A stretch of 32,975 nt of DNA, taken from the NCBI GenBank assembly GCA_026388815.1, contig JAPLJA010000163.1, positions 1-32,975 on the forward strand, in the 5' to 3' direction. This stretch comes from Pseudomonadota bacterium. GTDB lineage: Bacteria > Desulfobacterota > WTBG01 > JAPLJA01. This document shows, in pieces, positions 16,101-23,407 of this stretch. The position numbers were made by a program, and so were the translations under genes. Every line of letters starts with the position of its first letter. Positions within the stretch are counted from its first letter, which is position 1. The notes below the pieces were generated by a model. The model was given only the letters and a program-made list of their open reading frames with translations, did no database searches and was not told where the DNA came from.

Positions 16101-17908
16101 ACAACGTCATCGATTGTCCTTATCCTGGACGGAACACAACAAAACAGATAATTTCACATCTGGAGCGCCTGGCTGCAGAAGGATATACCTTTATCACCCC
16201 GGAAGAGATTGATAAAATCAAAGAACAACCATGTGTAATCATAGTTGTGGTTAATACAGAAGAGCCTGCATTTCAGATTCTTGATACAGCGCTTCAACGT
16301 ATTGGCGGCCGGGCTGTTTATGCATGTGCAACCGGTACTCTAACCACCCAAACACCGAATGCACCAAGTCCGGAGATGCTGTCAAAACTGATGGCAAGTG
16401 GACGCTGGATTATCGCATCGAGCGGACCGCTGGAAAACAAGCGAATCGCCGTAGATAATTCGGGGACATTGGGCAATCCATTTACCCACAGGATAATGAC
16501 TGCAAGAGGCAAAGAAGATTATACTGCGATGTCCGAACGCTTGGACAAATTAATAAACGCAGCAGCTCTTTCACTTAGGCCTGCCTCGACACGTATTTTT
16601 TTCTATCCGGGAGGAGACTATGGCCAGTTATCCCTCGATACCGAGCCGCAAGATTTAGAGACCCTGCGCAGCGTGGTTCAAAAATACTTCACATTTGCCA
16701 TAGGCTCAGATGAAAATGGCTTTGTGGCTCCCGGATATGATCCACTTCGCTTGCCGGGACGTCTCATTCCATCAGGCTGGGACACTGATGATTTATCAAA
16801 TCATTTGACCAGAAAAAATCCTCTGGTCCGTGCTCGTGCTGAATTGGCTAAGACATTATATATACAAGGTCAGGCTGAGAGGGCCAATGAGTGGTTCCGC
16901 CAAGCAGAAACCGTGGGATGCGACCCGGTAGAAATTAATCTCAACTGGGGAACTAATGCCTATTATGAAGGGGATTTACCCACAGCACTTGGAAAACTCC
17001 GCAAAGCTTATGAACTTGATCCATCATCTTTAAAAATCACCAAGGCGCTTGAGCGGGCTGAGAATCGTAAGCTTCCCCATGTTGAGATATTCACCGATCG
17101 CTGGAGTGACAGTGATGATCGTGATTATTCATTATGGGAGGGAAATGTAAGAGGTCATGTGAATGATAAGCTTAGGTTAGATATGTTTACAGACCGCATT
17201 CGCTGGGCTCGAAAAGGACTTGGCAATGAAAAAAGCACTCGCATAGGGGGAGGGTTACAGTGGTATTTTGCAGAGGAACATTGGCTGGATGCAAAGTTGT
17301 GGTATGAAAATGTGAATACTATCACTGATCATGCAGGTGGACATGTAACTGTGCATCTACCAAATGCCCCCTTGGGGGGATTCGTAGAGTTACAGGTATT
17401 GCGGGATGACATAGATACTGTAGAGGCAGTTCGCAAAAGGATTTCTGAAAATGACTATACCATATACACATATTCCCGGATCCGCGATATGTGGGATTTG
17501 TTCGCTAATTTTACGTTTACCCATCACACTGACAGTGTTGATACCTACACGGTAAATGGCCGTTTTGTGAGACGTTTGCGCGAGTGGCCCTTTTGGGGTA
17601 TAGGATATGCGTTCCGATATGCTGATAGTAGCCGTAAACCGCTCGAGTATTGGGTTCCTGAAGGGCTTCAGCAACATCAACTATACTTGACCACCCGCGG
17701 TGAATATTACCGATTTCACTATTCGTTAAGTGGACAGTGGGGGGAGGCTGAAGACGATAATTCAAATTGGCGCTTTGTCTGGGGTGGCAGATTCGAACTT
17801 GATTATCAGGTATCGTCCGGCTTGACACTGAATAGCAGGTTAACTTATCAGGAAACACCTAATTATGACAGCTTTCAGTGGTCCGTCGGTATAACGTATC
17901 GCTTCTAA
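13160..17908 (+). CDS. Giant TPR / degenerate NodB / outer-membrane beta-barrel exporter, PgaA-like
   Basis: A signal peptide (residues 1-25) is followed by a long tetratricopeptide-repeat superhelix (about 40-960; repeats with A-x-x-x-P-x-x-x-x-A-W spacing). A second NodB-like domain (about 972-1220) follows, then one or two more TPRs (1225-1305). The C-terminal 265 residues alternate aromatic and polar strands and end in ITYRF with a terminal Phe, the mark of an outer-membrane beta-barrel. TPR plus barrel is the plan of PgaA, AlgK/AlgE and BcsC exporters. The inserted NodB domain lacks both DD and HTxxH, so it is not an active deacetylase. At 1582 residues it is about twice PgaA. ATGA overlap couples it to the upstream gene; GGGG lies just before the ATG. 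Confidence 0.85.
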   Translation: MIAVRIAILFFISFLTFTFFSHSSGSDIHVVGQSGKGVISSDQGLSTVQLVHKSRECTGANDLDAALDYARKAVAVDPAYYDAWKQLGRVLMLRGNYSEALTSFQTVLDLKTDETEVQIWILHCLLAQNRTSEMIQRLESLRATNIKLNNKLIADLLEMLFDQSDFNQAEKVAAFLSGKSPQPGTKIAVAALLQIIKGNLEDAEHILTAVDTTSEDSRPLMILAWTRLGVQLLSNNEALKSVTALQKALEFKPDRVPTLRELGWAYRRSGQPAKAAEVWNRGFQKDSRLLGWLLWIAEAYVEAGQLESALKALDLFLNSEPENNRGRALKLMVLLLCNDKRSVQLYEEKLKGQSNGSLIISLGHIFADRQAGRFAEAALHLESLFRLNPKNTDIRELLADVYALWAARATAKEAISPLQKLIALEPNRSGAWRDLGWSLWSNGQHDEALDAWEHAVIGDVPNRERLIKQVVARLAEENYSAKAIELYQRWNPGAPFLALGLTLSKENRYIAAREMLSAAFEAGETPLISGLYLAYAEARTGVCAKVIDHLSPFLEQGITSADQTEIETILSAVYNCSFEPNILPLAIKLETLIGVLPAYTARIIDILEKAATERKDMYDYENALHLYKLVLKHDPDRTKIWVQTGKVADELGRHQEAIALLKDILARTSSKAVREGIQGRLSDEYGDKDSAVTSYRSSLTAEPNQPDLRLFLFKDLISLQRFEEARNETEWFIEHSTSGVSDDLAVMYSNLGETSKAFEIWQQLYLTYPESPTYAIETARTLFTLCRAEEALSILEKLVSIRPHFRAYELLAEIEVSLGRPARALEWTRAGLALRSTKGLLHARSEAAEAAGESATAQEAAESLLTLDPGNVLISRIAGQAMLDQDLLDDSKGYYEALLKRNSSFLPSLANLRNLNSWEQKTKQALYYARQLFNQRPWDINAQENYAISLAEANKFRPALEILRAQASLSITKAIPVLIYNNVIDCPYPGRNTTKQIISHLERLAAEGYTFITPEEIDKIKEQPCVIIVVVNTEEPAFQILDTALQRIGGRAVYACATGTLTTQTPNAPSPEMLSKLMASGRWIIASSGPLENKRIAVDNSGTLGNPFTHRIMTARGKEDYTAMSERLDKLINAAALSLRPASTRIFFYPGGDYGQLSLDTEPQDLETLRSVVQKYFTFAIGSDENGFVAPGYDPLRLPGRLIPSGWDTDDLSNHLTRKNPLVRARAELAKTLYIQGQAERANEWFRQAETVGCDPVEINLNWGTNAYYEGDLPTALGKLRKAYELDPSSLKITKALERAENRKLPHVEIFTDRWSDSDDRDYSLWEGNVRGHVNDKLRLDMFTDRIRWARKGLGNEKSTRIGGGLQWYFAEEHWLDAKLWYENVNTITDHAGGHVTVHLPNAPLGGFVELQVLRDDIDTVEAVRKRISENDYTIYTYSRIRDMWDLFANFTFTHHTDSVDTYTVNGRFVRRLREWPFWGIGYAFRYADSSRKPLEYWVPEGLQQHQLYLTTRGEYYRFHYSLSGQWGEAEDDNSNWRFVWGGRFELDYQVSSGLTLNSRLTYQETPNYDSFQWSVGITYRF

Positions 17909-18020
17909 TTTTGAAAATTTTAAATTAAAAGAACTCAATCTTAAACGCAATTTCAAACACAATAATCTCGAAAAAGTTGGACTTAAACTAAGACGTTAAA
18001 AGCAAGATAATTTTCCGTCT

Positions 18021-18992
18021 TCACTGCTTTTTTAAGCTTGTTTCGATCGCGCCATGGACAGTAAGGAATGGAAGCCTTTTTGCGGCATAATTAATGAGTT
18101 CACGGAAGTAGGAGATCTGCGTGCCATAACTTTGGCCGATAAGGAAGGTTGCACCTGGTTTTGTCAGGGGCGATAAATCTCCCTGAAATATAGTAATCAC
18201 ATTGCCTTCAACACTCTCTATTTTTATGGGAAAACCATAAATTCGCCGACGCGTATCCGGTACTAAACATAACTCTTTATCCCTTGGTAAAGGCCCAATT
18301 ATCTCTTGAGCAACAAGCGTTCTTCCCGAACAAGAAGCAACCGTCCCCGTAACGAACTCTTCATCAGGCAACACCTTATGCCCATAGAGGAATATGAAAC
18401 GTTTTTGCTGCTGAGCAAGATCAATCCAACTTAATACCTGCTCTAATGGTACGTAATGTGCGATGTCAATGGGTGTACTCGGATAAGACCCGTCCGCCCT
18501 TTTCCCTTTGGCTATGGGAAATGCATCTGCACGTCGAAAAGCCTCGAGCTTCTTTATAACTTCCGCTCCTAATTCCGGGGTAAAGTAATTAAAAGGGAAG
18601 ACCATCGACTGCACTTTCAGCCTCTGATAAGTGAGCTCAGTGATAGAGGCTTCCAGTTCATCTTTAACCCAGGATGAGATGCCTTTACGCTTAACGAATT
18701 CTGGTGAGTTGAAGTGGTGATAGGTGTGGGTACCGATCTCCCAACCATACTTATTCTGCAAAGTGCGGAGATCCTCAAAGCTTAAATCACCAGCGTGTAT
18801 GCGTTGATTATTCACAAAACCAGTTGCCACCCCACCAACACGTGACAACTCAGGAGCTATTACATTAATCCAACTTGAGTATCCATCATCAAATGCAAGA
18901 ACAATACCCCCTTTCATTTCTTCAGCATAAACACTTGAGACGGAGAAGAAGACAATTGTAAATAACATAAGGCATATATTTTTAAACATCAT
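18021..18992 (-). CDS. Secreted NodB-type polysaccharide deacetylase
   Basis: A signal peptide ends near VYAEE (residue 23). The deacetylase motifs are intact: LAFDDGYS with Asp35-Asp36 and GTHTYHH with His89 and His93 as metal ligands. FPFNYF near residue 150 fits motif 3. Such enzymes remove N-acetyl groups from extracellular or periplasmic glycans, as PgaB does for poly-GlcNAc. About 110 C-terminal residues after the NodB fold form a beta-rich extension. It starts two bases after the stop of the GH18-like gene with AGGAAGG between them, so they share an operon. It converges on the exporter gene and is the only catalytically complete deacetylase in the locus. Confidence 0.9.
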   Translation of the reverse strand: MMFKNICLMLFTIVFFSVSSVYAEEMKGGIVLAFDDGYSSWINVIAPELSRVGGVATGFVNNQRIHAGDLSFEDLRTLQNKYGWEIGTHTYHHFNSPEFVKRKGISSWVKDELEASITELTYQRLKVQSMVFPFNYFTPELGAEVIKKLEAFRRADAFPIAKGKRADGSYPSTPIDIAHYVPLEQVLSWIDLAQQQKRFIFLYGHKVLPDEEFVTGTVASCSGRTLVAQEIIGPLPRDKELCLVPDTRRRIYGFPIKIESVEGNVITIFQGDLSPLTKPGATFLIGQSYGTQISYFRELINYAAKRLPFLTVHGAIETSLKKQ

Positions 18993-18994
18993 AT

Positions 18995-20017
18995 TTACCT
19001 TCCTGCCTGTAATTTTCTATAATTATAGAGCAACTGAAATAGACTGTCGTCGTTTCCTCCAAGTCGCCATATCATTAAAGAACGAAATCCAGCTTTATAT
19101 GCAGCGTCCCATTTTGCCCTAAGGCTCTCTGCATCTTCAAACCATACTTCAGTACCATCTCCAAGGCGTGCATGAGGTACGCGAGTAAACGGCCCTCTTC
19201 CTTTTTTCACAGCACTCTCAGCCAACCGCTGTCCACTGACCCAGTCCAACTGTTTAACTCTGCCATCAGGTGCCCAAGAAAATCCGCCTACAGCTAAGGC
19301 CAATTCTGGTGCAGCTTTAGCATCACCGTTGACACGACCAACAAGTGTTGCTATGAAAGCTGGAGTGGACCGAGGTCCGGGACCGCTGTGTGTACCATAA
19401 AGATTATAGCCCATTACGGTTAAGGTTGTGGTACCCGGTGATGGCAGTGGACCCCGTTGAGGCTCAATTACCACATTGAAACCGAGGCCATTACGTTTTA
19501 ATTCATCACCCAATTCTTCAACAAAAAAATGAAAATTATTCTGATCCAACACTTCAAGCCTTTCATAGTCAAGGTCAAGTCCAACAAAACCATCCTCTTT
19601 GACTCTCACCACGATATCCTTAACATGCTTTTTGCGAAGTTCTGGATCCGCCATTAATTGATGCAAAACCTCTGTATCCTTCATCAATACCTTGTTAATT
19701 GTCCGCACATCATTCACAATGGTAACCCATGGCGAAAAACCATGTTTTTTTGCCAGCAAGAAAAAGTTCGGCATCAGTTTCATAAAACCCGGTGTATGTT
19801 GAGGCATCCCTTGAGGGTCTAATTCATAGGCAAACATTGAGACGCGATTGAATAACACACCGTGTGTTTCTAACTCCGATAACCCACGATCTCCGTCCCA
19901 ATATACCAGCCAGGCACCGATCTGTTGTGGCGGGGTTATCTTTTTAAACAGAGCGCACGAGGAGAGCATAATAACAATGACGAATAATATGACTAATCGT
20001 GTTAAGGTGTGGATCAT
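18995..20017 (-). CDS. GH18-like glycoside hydrolase lipoprotein
   Basis: The N terminus is a lipoprotein signal with lipobox LSSC (Cys21). The catalytic GH18 motif appears as GLDLDYERL with Asp148, Asp150 and acid Glu152. MGYNLYG near residue 205 and MIWRLGG near the C terminus fit the other GH18 core strands (YD/N and Trp). GH18 enzymes hydrolyse beta-1,4-GlcNAc-type chains; here the likely job is trimming or processing the exported polymer, by analogy with the GH153 hydrolase half of PgaB. At 340 residues it has no extra carbohydrate-binding module. It comes first in a two-gene unit with the deacetylase. Confidence 0.88.
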   Translation of the reverse strand: MIHTLTRLVILFVIVIMLSSCALFKKITPPQQIGAWLVYWDGDRGLSELETHGVLFNRVSMFAYELDPQGMPQHTPGFMKLMPNFFLLAKKHGFSPWVTIVNDVRTINKVLMKDTEVLHQLMADPELRKKHVKDIVVRVKEDGFVGLDLDYERLEVLDQNNFHFFVEELGDELKRNGLGFNVVIEPQRGPLPSPGTTTLTVMGYNLYGTHSGPGPRSTPAFIATLVGRVNGDAKAAPELALAVGGFSWAPDGRVKQLDWVSGQRLAESAVKKGRGPFTRVPHARLGDGTEVWFEDAESLRAKWDAAYKAGFRSLMIWRLGGNDDSLFQLLYNYRKLQAGR

Positions 20018-20032
20018 ACGTTTATTGTTATT

Positions 20033-20061
20033 ATTCTACTTATCTAAAACCTCAGATGCAA
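20033..20061 (-). promoter_or_regulatory. Predicted promoter of the GH18-deacetylase operon
   Basis: Minus-strand TTGCAT (20056-20061), a 17-base spacer and TAGAAT (20033-20038, five of six to TATAAT) lie just upstream of the lipoprotein ATG, giving a leader of roughly 10 bases. The remaining 170 bases to the next plus-strand gene are AT-rich with no gene. Confidence 0.45.
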
Positions 20062-20255
20062 GGCCATAAAACTTTAGAGACAAATAAGGATACTGAAGCC
20101 CATGGAAAAGATACCACCGACTAAAAAATTCTCAAAGAGATTAAAGAACAGATAAGCACACAGGTCAAATTTGATTAAAGTAATTGATTCTTATACATTT
20201 AAATAACAAAATATCTTGACAAAAAAGCGGTTTGGGTAAAGAAATAGTAACAATT

Positions 20256-21773
20256 ATGCCCTATATTATTCCCGTCATATCTCTCATCATTGCAGGATAT
20301 ATCAGCTTCAATAACCTCATTGTCCACTGGGAAGATTTTTTTACCTATGTATGGTGGGCAGACTACTACGTCACATTGCATGACTATCCCAACTGGATCA
20401 ACGGTGTATTTCCCCTTGGTTATCCCCTGTTACTTAAGACGCTCTTCTTCATCTCCAACGATTATCTCATCGCTGCAAGGATCATCTCCCTGACAGGGGG
20501 TGTGATTTGTCTTCTTTTTACCTACCGGATAGTCCTAGCCCTCTTCAAAGACAGACGGCTTGCCTTTCTTTCCCAGCTTTTTCTCTTCTCTTCCCTTTTC
20601 CTCCAGTGGTTCTTTCTGGAAGGGAATGATACTCTTGCCCTATCCCTTCAGCTCATCTCCGTCTATTACATCATGAAAGAACAGCAAAAGAATTCTGATT
20701 TTATCATGGCTGGCGTTTTTGTCGGGCTCGCCTACATGGTCCGGTATCAGTCGCTCGTCCTGGTTGTCATAACGTTCTTCTGGTTACTCTATACCCATAA
20801 GGGAAAAGAAGGCTCATCTTTTAAAAAAGCGAGCGTATATCTCATCTTTTTTCTTATTACCTCATTTCCCCACCTTTACACGAGCTTGAGCGCTACCGGA
20901 AACCCGTTCTGGATGTCGCAGGGTAAAAATATCTGGTTCGGGATATACGGGGATCAAAACTGGGTGAGCAACTGGCAAAGGGTGCCCTATGATATTTCAA
21001 TCTTTAGCGTGATTATGCTTTCCCCTGCGAAATTCCTCCTCAACTGGTTCAGACAATTCCGGCATGGTTTGGAACTCATCCAACCCATGTTCCCCCTGAA
21101 CTTCTTCGCCATCGCAGGCCTGCTTCTCTCGCTCTTCAAAGAAGAGCATGGCAGCAGAAAAAATACCGTCTACGCTGCGATTGTCATCGCGGGAATTCTT
21201 GTTTTCACTTCAGTTGCATTTGTTGTAGACAGGTTTCTCATCTTTGCCTATCCCTTTATGATCATCTTCGCTTTGAGGTTCATCGACAGGATAATCCCCG
21301 AGAGATGTAACCTGGGCAGGCATTTCCAGATACCCATGAAACTGCTTTTTTTTATTGCTTCTCTTATTTTTATAACATTCATTACCTGGCTCCGGTATGT
21401 GCCATCATACGTGCATAACCCTTACTTTCAGGTAAATGCAGCTGTCACGAAAGTACTCAATGAAAACGGTATGAAGAAAGAGACTGAGGTCTTTTCATCC
21501 AGTACGTACTTTTACAATTCTCTCTCGCCGAAAAAAAGGCGTTTTTCCATATTCATGAATTACGGAACACCTGAAAATTTCTCAAGCATTGAGACGCTTA
21601 AGAACTCAATCAAATCCACAGGTATAAAATTTGTTATCTTTGAGGAACGGGACGGATACCCAAATTACCCGGGGCTGCGGGATCTGTATGATCCATCAAA
21701 AGCGCCCCCATCCTTCCATCTCATCTACCGGCAGGAAATATATCCCCGGATGGTTATTTATAAAATAAGCTGA
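20256..21773 (+). CDS. GT-C membrane glycosyltransferase (PMT/ArnT-like)
   Basis: This protein of about 505 residues has some ten hydrophobic segments and a C-terminal soluble portion from about residue 395. The first outward loop carries WEDFFTYVWWADYY, an acidic site in the place of the catalytic Asp of polyprenyl-phosphate-dependent GT-C enzymes (GT39/GT83). Such enzymes transfer a sugar from a lipid-phosphate donor on the periplasmic side to protein, lipid A or a glycan. The acceptor is unknown. Location beside the polysaccharide locus is suggestive only. The frame opens at a TTG (20232); the ATG at 20256 is chosen, although neither start has a clear ribosome site. Confidence 0.75.
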   Translation: MPYIIPVISLIIAGYISFNNLIVHWEDFFTYVWWADYYVTLHDYPNWINGVFPLGYPLLLKTLFFISNDYLIAARIISLTGGVICLLFTYRIVLALFKDRRLAFLSQLFLFSSLFLQWFFLEGNDTLALSLQLISVYYIMKEQQKNSDFIMAGVFVGLAYMVRYQSLVLVVITFFWLLYTHKGKEGSSFKKASVYLIFFLITSFPHLYTSLSATGNPFWMSQGKNIWFGIYGDQNWVSNWQRVPYDISIFSVIMLSPAKFLLNWFRQFRHGLELIQPMFPLNFFAIAGLLLSLFKEEHGSRKNTVYAAIVIAGILVFTSVAFVVDRFLIFAYPFMIIFALRFIDRIIPERCNLGRHFQIPMKLLFFIASLIFITFITWLRYVPSYVHNPYFQVNAAVTKVLNENGMKKETEVFSSSTYFYNSLSPKKRRFSIFMNYGTPENFSSIETLKNSIKSTGIKFVIFEERDGYPNYPGLRDLYDPSKAPPSFHLIYRQEIYPRMVIYKIS

Positions 21774-21785
21774 GTGCGGTTATCT

Positions 21786-21899
21786 ATGAAAAGAAAGTCC
21801 TTAAACTTTACAACGTGGGAATACAAAAATCTGTACTTGGATTTCAAAAATATCTGGAAGGATATTGAGGAGGTGACCCGGCTCACCTACGAACCGTAA
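21786..21899 (+). CDS. Short open frame of 37 codons, doubtful
   Basis: An ATG-to-TAA frame starts 12 bases after the glycosyltransferase stop. The product is basic at the start and acidic near the end (KNIWKDIEEVTRL), so it could be a small helix. There is no ribosome site and I recognise no family. It may be a remnant of a 3' extension of the glycosyltransferase gene or chance. Confidence 0.2.
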   Translation: MKRKSLNFTTWEYKNLYLDFKNIWKDIEEVTRLTYEP

Positions 21900-21938
21900 A
21901 CTCTTAAACTCCTGAACTCTGCAACTCTTTAACTCTTT
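21899..21938. repeat. Octamer tandem repeat, five units, at the end of lipA
   Basis: AACTC recurs at 21899, 21907, 21915, 21923 and 21931, an exact 8-base period with variable last three bases. The last units overlap the lipA stop and its final codons. Confidence 0.7.
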
Positions 21939-22726
21939 ATCTGTTGAAGCGCTTCTTCTGAGTGGAATGAACTGCGGACAAGGGGTGCTGAGGCAACATA
22001 GCGAAAACCCATCTCTTCACCCACGTTCTTGAACCGTTCAAACATCTCGGGGTGGATAAACTCGTGGACAGCTATGTTTTCAGCAGCAGGTTGCAAGTAC
22101 TGACCGATGGTCAGGAAATCGCAATCCACGCTCCTGAGGTCTTCCAACACCTCAAGAACTTCATTAAATTTCTCTCCCAGACCAACCATGATTCCCGACT
22201 TGGTGTACATCTCCGGATTGATCTCCTTTACCATCTTCAACACTGAAAGGGATTTCCGGTAATCTGCCTGCTTTCTCGCCAGTGGATAGAGTCTGGAAAC
22301 GGTCTCGAGGTTATGGGCAATAATATCAGGACGGGCTTCCGCCACCGTTGCTACATTCTTTTTTAACCCGTGGAGGTCCGGTATGAGGAGGTCGGTCGTA
22401 GCATCCGGGAGCAAACGGTTGATCCACCTGACGGTATCAGCAAAGGCAGACGCACCACCATCCTTCAAGTCATCTCTGGTAACGGAGGTGATAACCACAT
22501 GGTGCAAATTCAGTTCTCTTGCTGCCTCTGCTACTCTCCGCGGCTCATCGGGATCAGGCGGAGCCGGGGTTCCATGTTTCACACTACAGAAACCGCAATC
22601 TCTTGTGCAGGTATCACCCAGGATCATGAATGTGGCTGTCCCCCGCTTGAAACAGCTCCCCACATTCGGACAGGTGGCACTCTCGCACACCGTATGAAGA
22701 TTAAAGGCATCAAGCTTTTCTTTCAT
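21929..22726 (-). CDS. lipA: Lipoyl synthase
   Basis: Radical SAM enzyme inserting two sulfurs into octanoyl groups on lipoyl domains. Both clusters are present: the auxiliary site C14-x4-C19-x5-C25 and the SAM site CTRDCGFC (Cys40, 44, 47), plus the C-terminal RSS serine that ligates the auxiliary cluster. SGIMVGLGE is also typical. The protein is 265 residues, shorter than usual, because it lacks about 20 N-terminal residues; an in-frame TAG at 22748-22750 and no alternative start upstream show this is real or a worn start. It is the last gene after lipB, 16 bases away. Confidence 0.95.
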   Translation of the reverse strand: MKEKLDAFNLHTVCESATCPNVGSCFKRGTATFMILGDTCTRDCGFCSVKHGTPAPPDPDEPRRVAEAARELNLHHVVITSVTRDDLKDGGASAFADTVRWINRLLPDATTDLLIPDLHGLKKNVATVAEARPDIIAHNLETVSRLYPLARKQADYRKSLSVLKMVKEINPEMYTKSGIMVGLGEKFNEVLEVLEDLRSVDCDFLTIGQYLQPAAENIAVHEFIHPEMFERFKNVGEEMGFRYVASAPLVRSSFHSEEALQQIKS

Positions 22727-22742
22727 CGTTGAGAGTACCTTC

Positions 22743-23405
22743 TCATCCTACCCCTCTTGTCCCAAAGACCCTCTGGAAATTGTTTATGATGTCCTGCTGC
22801 AATTTCTGCGGGTCAACATCTTCTCCCAGGATTCTCTTCATGGAGGTAACACCCCGGTCCCGTATCCCGCAGGGTACGATCAGGGAAAAATGTTCAAGGC
22901 AGGGGTCTACGTTCAGGGAAAAACCGTGCATGGTAATCCATTGACGGTTTACCGCTATGCCTATGGCTGCAATTTTCTCGTTATGTACCCAGACACCCGG
23001 GTGCTCTGGAATGCGATTGGCGGATATTCCCCAGTCAGCGAGGGTATCGATGATGAGCTGTTCCAGGTCCCTCACGTAGCGGTGGAGGTCTTTTCCCCTT
23101 CTCCGCAGGTCCATGATCACATAGCCCACTAATTGACCGGGACCATGGTACGTTACATCCCCTCCCCGATTGGTCTTTGAAACTGAAATGCCTCGTTCCG
23201 CCAAATTTGATATGGGGACAAGAATATGATCCGGCTCGGTACTCCTGCTGAGGGTAAATACCGGCAGGTGTTCAAGTAAGAGTAAAATATCCTGGATCTT
23301 TTCCTGAGAGCGTGCTTCTACACATCTCGTCTGGAGTTCAAAAGCCCTTTCGTATTCGACGGTACCGAGATCCAGGAACAGAAACGATCTGTCCCCATCC
23401 TCCAT
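22743..23405 (-). CDS. lipB: Octanoyl-[ACP]:protein octanoyltransferase
   Basis: Transfers octanoate from acyl carrier protein to the lysine of lipoyl domains before LipA adds sulfur. The signature RGGDVTYHGPGQLVGY is intact, with the catalytic lysine in EKIAAIGI and cysteine in VPCGI. At 220 residues it has normal length. It begins two bases after the lpdA stop with GAGGAAG upstream, so expression is coupled to the dehydrogenase subunits it modifies. Confidence 0.96.
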   Translation of the reverse strand: MEDGDRSFLFLDLGTVEYERAFELQTRCVEARSQEKIQDILLLLEHLPVFTLSRSTEPDHILVPISNLAERGISVSKTNRGGDVTYHGPGQLVGYVIMDLRRRGKDLHRYVRDLEQLIIDTLADWGISANRIPEHPGVWVHNEKIAAIGIAVNRQWITMHGFSLNVDPCLEHFSLIVPCGIRDRGVTSMKRILGEDVDPQKLQQDIINNFQRVFGTRGVG

Positions 23406-23407
23406 GA

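Noticed and set aside
17909-18020. Bidirectional terminator between the converging exporter and deacetylase genes
   Set aside because: TTAAAAGCA and TGCTTTT could pair weakly over a long loop, but there is no GC-rich stem.
21786-21899. Firm small gene after the GT-C gene
   Set aside because: No ribosome site, no recognised family; kept only as a low-confidence entry.
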